Part shown: piece by piece, positions 37,201-46,200 of the stretch
How positions within the stretch are numbered: position 1 is the stretch's first letter
How the letters are laid out: each line of letters starts with the position of its first letter
Assembly: GCF_965638725.1 (NCBI RefSeq)
Contig: NC_134963.1
Location: 11,560,501 to 11,624,500 of the forward strand
Origin: Aptenodytes patagonicus
Taxonomy: Eukaryota; Chordata; Aves; Sphenisciformes; Spheniscidae
DNA: 64,000 nucleotides
Reading direction: 5' to 3'
Notes under the pieces: generated by a model
Told to the model about the DNA's origin: nothing
Databases searched by the model: none
What the model saw: only the letters and a program-made list of their open reading frames with translations
Position numbers and translations under genes: made by a program

Positions 37201-40200
37201 TGTGGACAGCACAACAGATTCTTTGTTTATGCTCTTGGCTGGCTTTACTGAGTTCTCCTTCCTATGCTTCATCTGCCTTATAAGAAAGAATAATCCTAGA
37301 AAGAGTTATGGTAAGAATAAGAACTGCTTCAAGTCGTGTGTGATCCTGTTTCTTCTAGTATCATTATGGGTCGAAGTAGCCTGGGTGGGAGCAGCACAAG
37401 GAGTGATGGTGAGCCACAGTGATGTTACTAATAAACGAGTGAGTGTATGATATAGCAGGGAGATGAATGAGGTAAAAAAGAGCTCGTTCTCCTGGGTGCC
37501 CACCGCCCAGCACCAGAGCTGGTCTGCTGCAGAATCTGGTGACAAAGCACTACCTTCTTTGCTGCTGTAATCTGCTCTAAGAGTAGTGAACTAATCTCAA
37601 TCCGCTACTGAAGGCAGATTTTAGGATATAATTTGTATTCTAAGTTTCACATCTCTCCTGTTTCTCAAAAGTTGAGAAGAATGTACATGAAACAAAAGTT
37701 ACATCCGCAAGTATAATGGAAGATGCTGGAAAAGTGTATTAAACAATAGCTGCAAGATGTTTCCAAGATGCCAAATGCAGCCATGCTGAGGTAAGACTCT
37801 GACTATGACTCTAGGGGCCTGGCAGGCATTTTTATAGAAAAAGTTTCCACTTCTTAAATCCATTCAACAGTATTTCCAGTGCTGGAGGGGTGTGTGTGTG
37901 TGTGTGTGTCCTTCTCTGCAGTGCCTGAGGCAACACAGATGTGTTTTTACAACCTCTTAAGATTTTTAATACACTGTAAAGTTCACTTCAGGAAAAGATT
38001 CAAGGCTTGATGATAGATATAGTCATGTAGTACAGCCAGATCTGAGACTCTTCTAAGAGAGAGGATAACCTGTTACCAGTTCAAATGAAGGCTGGTCATC
38101 CGTTCTTGACAGCTCCTGGTAAGTCAGCATGTTTTCTACAGTCCTGAGGAGAGTTTATATAAGAGGGTGGAACTCTGAGAAGTTACTTGGTCCTAGGAGT
38201 TTAGATCAGGATCTCCAAAAGCAATTAGAGAGGTTGAGTACTCTGCTATAGGCCTTGAAAGGGTGTAATTTTAAAAAAATTCTAGGCTTCCCTTGAAGGT
38301 ACCTTTTGAACTTACAAAGCCACCAGTACCACTATTTCAATACATCGTTTCAGGTGATGCTAGTAGTTTTTCCACTTAGCAATTCTTATAATTTCCTCTT
38401 AGCCTGGATCAGCACCATTACAAACATTATTGGTTTAAAAAGTATTATTTTAAAATATTATTTTTCCTCACAAGTGTTTTTGTTGTCAAATGTTAGCTTA
38501 CAGGATGGATGTATGCCATTCTTTTCTCAACACAGTAATTAGATAAATATAATAGTAAAAAAAGACTTAAAGGCAAGTAGTAGTTCCTGTTTTCCTTTCT
38601 AAGCAGTACCTTGAGATTTCATAGCACTTTATAAGAAAAATAAAGGATTAAACAGCAGGAAAATTCCATGTAGTGCTAAAGAGCTTTATAGTACATATAT
38701 GCTCAGCCCTCCCCCTTCCCAACATGAAGACCCAATGAATAAAGGGCTGAAGTAGGGAAAGAGGAATCAGCAATCTGTTCCAACAGGAATGTTTTTGCAT
38801 GCACATTTCCTGAACAATCTGCAAATGTACCACTCCTGTGTTTTTGCAAAACTGGACAATCAAGTTCCCATTGCCACTACAAATTCGGTACTATCCAATG
38901 ACATTTCACTGGCTAAAAACCCCTAGATGTTACCTACCTTAATTTTAGGTGACAGCCTTGCAAATTCTGATCTTCTCTTCCATGCAAGGTTTGCTTAAAT
39001 GGCTACTGTGTAAGGGGCAGAAATCTGCCATCGGTGAAGCCAGTTCTGGTGTCAAAAAATGTCAGCATAGCTGATAAGCCTCTTTCTACAATGCATTACA
39101 AGAATGCATCTCTAAAAATGGAGCTCCCAATTCATCCTCATAATATGCTAGATTTTAACTATTTTCTCCTCCATGACCTTTGCTAATACCACTCAGTATC
39201 TGTTTTCATTGACAATTTAGTAAATCTCAATGCAGGGTTCTCAATCACGTTGTAAAATCACACCTTAGCAGAAAAAGCTGCTGTACAGCTAGCACCAGTA
39301 CGCTTTGCAGATTATATGATGGAACAAGATTTTTAAAAAGGAAACAAAATGAAAAGATGATAATACTTGGTATGCGTGGAGGGCCTGGTAGCTGGATTGG
39401 GCAGGACTACCGTGGTGTTTACTGGAGATACTGAGTCGGTAGTGGAGAACCTCCAGCTGAGACAACAGAAACAAAAAGGAAGGGGGGGAAGGGAAAAAAG
39501 GAGAGAAGAGAGCAAGAGAAAAAAAAAGTGAGAATGAGCCCAAGGAAGAAGGGTGGGGGGGAAAAATGAACATCACAAATACAATCAGGGACAACATATC
39601 ACAATAACAACTGCAGCCACAGTATCCTCTTCTTTCTGGTGTTCAGCAGATTGATTCCACGGTATTTCATACCCTTATTAACTTGGAAATACAACTGGGA
39701 GCAGGTGTCAAAAAAGCATAGCTGTAAGTGGCTGTGGCTGTTCTCTTTGCTACCCTCAGAGCAAGTACTGGTAGGGGATATGGAGCTTTTGCCCAATAAA
39801 CTCCCCATTTCAGAAGTTAACTGAACTGCAGCAACAAGGATTTACACGCTGTTATGGTGTTTTATTAAATAATGGAGTAAAAGCATTCAATATTCTGCAA
39901 GCTTTTTTAATACTATTTTGAAAACTCTGTCATTTCTTCCTTTGCTGCTGGAGAAGCAGGATTTGTATACTGGGAAGAAACTCAAATGGATACTTTCTTC
40001 CTCCCAAGGAACAGGAAGAAAAAAAAGTTTGGCTTTTTACAATCACTGTGAGCCTGCCCAGTAAGTTTCCAGTTTGGAGAAATCGTCTGTCATCTCTTTC
40101 TAATTAAAGGCCAGTTGGGAAGGCTGCAGGTCTTGTGAATTTCCTCTAAAGAGGAAATTACTTTTACTATTAGGGAAATATCACGTGTATAAAAAGGGAA

Positions 40201-43200
40201 AAGACGTACCTAACATACAGTGTTACATGCTGATGCAAAAGGCATCTTGCCTTAACACTAAAATCTCTGCAAGCCTCAGCCAGATCCCTTCTTGGATGAA
40301 TAAGGTAAAGAGTGTTTTTTGACAATGTGACAGCGAAGAGGATACTGTAGCGACAGTGACACGCATGTATGAAATTAATGAAAAAACAGAAAACAAAAAA
40401 TGTACACTACACAGATCCCAATGACTATTGTCAGGCATCTAAACTAACTCTCCAGATCACACCTCTGCTGTCTTTGAACAGCTCCTACCCAATCTCCTCT
40501 AGTGCCAGTTTGGTACCTTCTGGTTTTACACTCTTAGAGTGGTAGGATTGTTACTGCAAGCTCCCCAGCAGCTCAAACACATCATCTGCTTCATAATGGA
40601 CTCCCCTGCCACAGGAATCAGTAAGAGCCTGTAGTCTCTTACTGGTGTTCCACATGCAGTGGTGGGGTCTGTGGCACCTGGCATTGGAAGGTCAGGAAGC
40701 ATTACATAAAGTTTTATCAAACAACTTCTTTTTAAGGGTTCATTGTGATTACAGCAGAAGGGAATAGGAAAAGAGATGCTGCACGCTTGGGCTCTGGATC
40801 ATCTGAGAATGAGAAAGCGAATAGGCAATGTAAAAGAATGGGAAAATAGTTGAATTGATAGGGAGAACAGTGAAACTCGGCATAGCAAATAGTGTCAACC
40901 TCAGGTTCACACCAGACCCAGAAAGAATTCAAAGCAGTAAAGTAGAAAGGCAGCGCATCTTCTCAAAAGAAATTATTTACTATTCATTCCCATTCCACCC
41001 CCTTCTACTTGTAAAGAGAAGTCTGTGATGGCATTAACAAGGTTTAAGGAAAATCTATCATTCCTTGAGGCACTTCACAGGAAAGTTACATATCCGGGAT
41101 CTGGCTTGGCCCATCATAGCAAACAAGTCTAGCTGCTGGACAAAGAAAGAGCAAGTTCTGTGGAACCTCATCCCACCTTCCAATACAGGTATGTAGTAGC
41201 CATGTCAAGTCACTGATGGTCAAACAGGTCTAGATCCAGGGATGAACGGTCACTAATTACCCCTCCTTCCAAACACACAGAAGGCTAAATGGAATCAAGT
41301 GAACCTGCATAATTATTAATAATTTTAAGAATAAGGTTTAGGGTGATCTTGGATTTCCAGTCAAGCCCTTTAACCCTTATGTTAAAACAAAACCTGCATT
41401 TCTGCATATTCTACTTCCTCATTTGAGGAACTATGAAGCAGACTATTCTCCTTCAGCCCACCCTGAACCAGTCTACAAAGCTTAGTTTAAGCATTACAGG
41501 CTTATGACCAGTCCTGTCCCCAACTGATCTGGAACCTTTCCTCAGTCCTGCAGGAGAGATCCTTCGTCCATTTATGGGTGTCATGGGGAATTCCAGTCCC
41601 CTATTCAGGTGTTCTAACCCCCAAAGAGTGAAGACTTCCTTTTTTACATGCCCATAATTACCTCCCATCAAAGATGAAACTAAAATATCATCAGGGAGTT
41701 ATGGCCTCAAGTTGTGGCTCAACACACCTTGTGGGAGATCCTGAAGTGATGATTTTAGAGAACTTTAAGCTCTACCTAGGCCCTATTCCACCATAACATT
41801 CATAGTCACTGTCTAAACTGCTGCTCCCTAGCGTTAGAAGAGAGCATCTGAAATACAGAGGGTGAACAGAGGAGAGGAGTTTAAAGCAATCATTATTTCT
41901 GGCCTAAGCACAGCGCCTGATACACAGAGACTGGACAGACAGACAGACCAAAGGTACTTCAAGCAAAGCCTTTCCATCACAGGTGCACAGCCACGCTGCT
42001 GGGAGTCCCAGTTGGAGACTCTGCAACATTAGTGAGTTTGCATTTTGACCTCAACTTTAAGAAGAAAAGACAAAACCCATCACACTTCAGCTCTCCAATG
42101 TTTTTCCCTAGCAGAATATAAATATGTTTGTTATTTTATAGTCTGTGAAGGATCAGAATTTCTCAGTTAATCAACTCTCACATTACTCTTTCACAGAGGA
42201 ATACATCCTGAGTAGCTTTTCTATTTCTCTCCCCTTCTATGAAAGTCCCACTGTGACCCAGAGGGAATTAAGAGGATCAACATTTTCTCCTTCAAATTCC
42301 CTTTACATTTACAGTGCCTGTGATCTTAGCCTCCCCAACACTTACTTAGTTTTTACATGCAGTAGTTTGTTACTGAACAGGCCACCACAAACTGCTTAAA
42401 ACAGTGTATTATCTGAGCAAGAGCTTGTAAGATATTCTGAACTCTGTAGCTACAGAACTGCTTCTGACACCATTATGGTGAAAAGCATATTTTGGAATAT
42501 GAAACAAAATAGTTTATTCACTTAAAATTGAAGGACAGTTTAGTAAGACTTCCTTTTTTAATTTGGATTTATGCTAGAAAATGGTTACCGATCTTAGAAA
42601 TTATTAATTGGTATTTCAGTAACAGTTCCTATCACTGCTGGAAATCAATTTAGATAATTTGTAGCAGTCATATTGCCCCAGTGGGATTTAACACTATGGT
42701 TTTATAGTGGCATCTTCCCCATCATTAGTACTTTGATTATTGGTGTTCAGATTGTTGTGACCATCCCACAAACTAGTCTTCTACAAAAACACAAAACAAA
42801 ACCAACACAACTTCTGCAATGAAGGCAAACCTGGATGACACACTTATTCACAACATTCTTCAGAATTGGATTAGCAATTTTGACACACTCGTGTAGATAC
42901 TCCGATAAGTTATTTCTTTCCTTTGCACCAATATACCAAAAAAAATTCTCCACAGAATAGGAGATTTACCCCAAGATAAGAGGTCAACCATCAGATGGTG
43001 CTCACGAATGAAGTACAAACTATTACCTTGACATGAGGGGACTGCATTTTCTGATACATTTCCAGTGAATAATGATGAAGCCACATTTCAACAAAGATCT
43101 GCAAAACAAATATTTTCTCAGCTAGGGAAAAAGAAATAATCCAGGACTTGTCAGTCTCAAGCTAGATATAAGGGAAGGCCACAGTATGTAATTTAAAAAC

Positions 43201-46200
43201 TAAGTTGTACTTGTAAATAGACAGGCACCTATCCAGAGATGATTCAGGTTATCATCATGTCAGTGCAAATGACTGAGTTGGCATACTGTCAGCACCTCCT
43301 AAGCATCAATAATTCAGTTCAGCAACATGGTAGAAACTTGTTTCATAACAACTGTAAAGTCCAGATTATCCTTTCCCTTCCCTTCACGGTGAACAGAAGC
43401 AAATTCTCTGTGCTCAGCCTTTGCTTAGAGCATAGAATTGATATAAGATTAAAAAAAAGAAAAAAGAAAAAAAATGAAAGTCAGGTTCAGAAAGTTTTCT
43501 GGAAAAAATTACTCAAACACTTGAGATCAGTTCCAGATACTCAGTTTAAAAAAAATTGTATTAAGTGCCTTTCTAAATTACAACTTAACAGTGCTTTCAC
43601 AGTGCTTTGTTTCACTAACAGAAAACAACAGCTGCACTGCTCAATTCCAAAAACAAGCTAAAGCAAAATGGCATGGCTGTCTCTGGTTTAAAAAGAAGAG
43701 ATTCCTCAGTTAGCAGGAAGAAACGTTGTGGGGTTTTTCCTTCCTTAAATCCAACTTACCTGAAGCAGGGTTTCTGATCTCCAGATCTCCTGGGAGGCTG
43801 GGTCAGCATTCACAGAAGGCTGATGGGCAAGGTGCCGTTTCAGCAAGCTGGTGTGATGCATGCCGTAGGAAGTGAAAGGCACTGCTGGAGACCTTTAAAG
43901 ACAAATGAATGGAATACTGGTCAGTAAGCCTCAGTACAGGGAAATATATAATTGCTTTTAATCACCGGTTTATAAACTGGAAAACAGTCTTTAAGAAGTA
44001 AAACTGCATCGTTGATTACACATTTCAAACTTCTGCAACGTGTTATAGTTACTAGTCACTTTAACTATAAACAAATGCTACATCACTACTCATACCGCAT
44101 TGAACCAGCTTTACACAGACCTGATGTTATGTTCAATAATACATGGTTTTTTACTTTCTCCTATTCAGTTTGTTTTCTTTCACTCTGCTTTCCATATTCA
44201 TAATTCACCTGATCTGTATTTTTCTAGGTGTATGCTAAGGCTCAACAGACCACGGAAATTGGTATCTGAAATGTATTTAAAATGCAGTTATATAAAATAT
44301 AATGGCTATTTGTTTTTACATTCATCTAAAATTGCTAATATTGATAACATTTATTAAATTTGAGTAGCAAAACCAATTTTGAAAATGTGGACTTTCACAC
44401 GCTTAGCCATTACAAAGAACAAAAGACTGGGTGCTTGTATTGGAGAATCTTCACTTCAGCTTTGCGAGTTTGTTTATGTGCCATTATCACATAGACATAT
44501 AGAACTTCAGTAAATGGTCAAAAAAAAATCTTTCATCCTCTTTCTTCCAGTTGTGGCTACATAGATTGATCTATTACCATGCAAAAAGTCACCTGAAATG
44601 CAGTCACCCATTATATGATTTTATTACTAATATGTGCCTTGGCTTTTTATATCAGGAAGTTACGAAGTAGGAAACCTATGAGCACTGTCAGTCTGTAACA
44701 AAGCCACAGACATGGTCCTGACACAGCAGTTTCAAAGAACTGGAAAATAGGTAATGAGAGCATTAAACAATTAAGGATGGCAAGCTCAGAACTGAAACAA
44801 AATGACCAAGTGCCAAGTTGTCTGGCTTTACGGCAATATTAATGAAAGATGCAGGTTTCCTTGTAACAGTGGTTATCACCAGTGCCATCTTTACCACATA
44901 TCATATGTATATGAAGATAGTAAAAACTGCTGTCAAGTACAGTCAGATCTGTCCTACTCCAGTTGCAGGGCACAAAACACAGCTGGAGTTGCTGAACTGA
45001 TGATTTTTTGTTGCTTGTACATGCCTTTTCTGCTCCAGTAGTAGCTACCTTTCAGACTTTCAAATGAAACCTTTATGGTAAAATTAAGTGAACGTGAATC
45101 TATTTAATTTTTGTAATTGTATAATAAGTATATACAGATCATAAAGAGCAGAGGTGTTTTCTACTTGTTAGAGATTTAGTTCCAACAAGCTGTATTTTGT
45201 CAGCACTGTTCCCACAATTTGCCTCTGGCACTGTAGTCATTACCTGGGAGTTGGGGAAGGGATGGCTCCCCCAGGATTTGAGGAAGGTGGAGGAAGGACA
45301 CTTCCTTCTGTGGGTAGGAAACACTTCAGGTACGTGTCCACCAAGATGAAATAAGCACTGTTGGAAGGGCTGACATGATGGGTGACGGGCGAGTTCTGAA
45401 ACAGACACAAGGATATACTTGGAGTTATATACTGTTACTTTAAGCCGCTGCTAGGGAGTGTCTGCTACACAGGCAGACCCATTTAGTATAAATAAGCAGA
45501 AGCCCAGTGGTTATAAAGGGTGAATTGACAACAAAGACACTTTGGAGCAAAGGTAAATAACTAACCGTAAGAGAACTGTTGCTGTAGTAGTGAATGTAAC
45601 CAAGTATAAGAAGAGTGCAGTGTAACAGCACAGGTAACAACAGAAGAGGAACCAAATAACCAGACACCATAGTACAAAGCTGTGGTTATGACTGTATAAA
45701 CCGTGTTACTGGATAGAGGGGTAGGAAACCCATTTGGAATCCACTGCCTGCTCCGTCTTGGCATGTTGTTGGACAGACTGCTTACTGGTACATCTAAGGT
45801 GGGTATTTTGTGTATTATCCAGTCTTACATCATCTCCTTAGGGAACTGAACCAAAGCAGTAACAAATTCTAAAAGTACAGATAAAACTGCTGCTACTTTA
45901 GCTGGACAGCATCTCAGCAGGCTTTTAAAGCATTGTGAAGAAAGGCTAATGCTATTTTAAGGGAAAAATTGTGAAAGGTACTTACCTTCTGTGTAATCAA
46001 ACTAATTGCAAAGTAAAACATGTAATATTCAAACGGATCTGGAAGAACAGAGTCAAGGATCAGAAAATAAAAAACAAGCACAGCTGTTAGATATCTGGGG
46101 ATGATGACTAGACATTAAATTTTTATTTTGTCAATGCTAAATTAACTTGCTAGAGCTTAACAGCAAATGCACCTTTGCTTTCTTGCTTTCCAACTGACTC

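Larger units (their letters stand above)
43099..45985 (-). other. SMPD4: SMPD4 introns 6-8
   Basis: Non-exonic stretches 43099-43759, 43893-45243 and 45396-45985. An A/AG-rich patch near 43450-43475 sits within a 140-codon open frame on the + strand that looks like chance. Nothing else recognised. Confidence 0.55.

Noticed and set aside
43239..43661. 140-codon + strand frame in an SMPD4 intron
   Set aside because: The middle is a Lys run from an A-rich patch and nothing resembles a known protein; no splice or promoter context.
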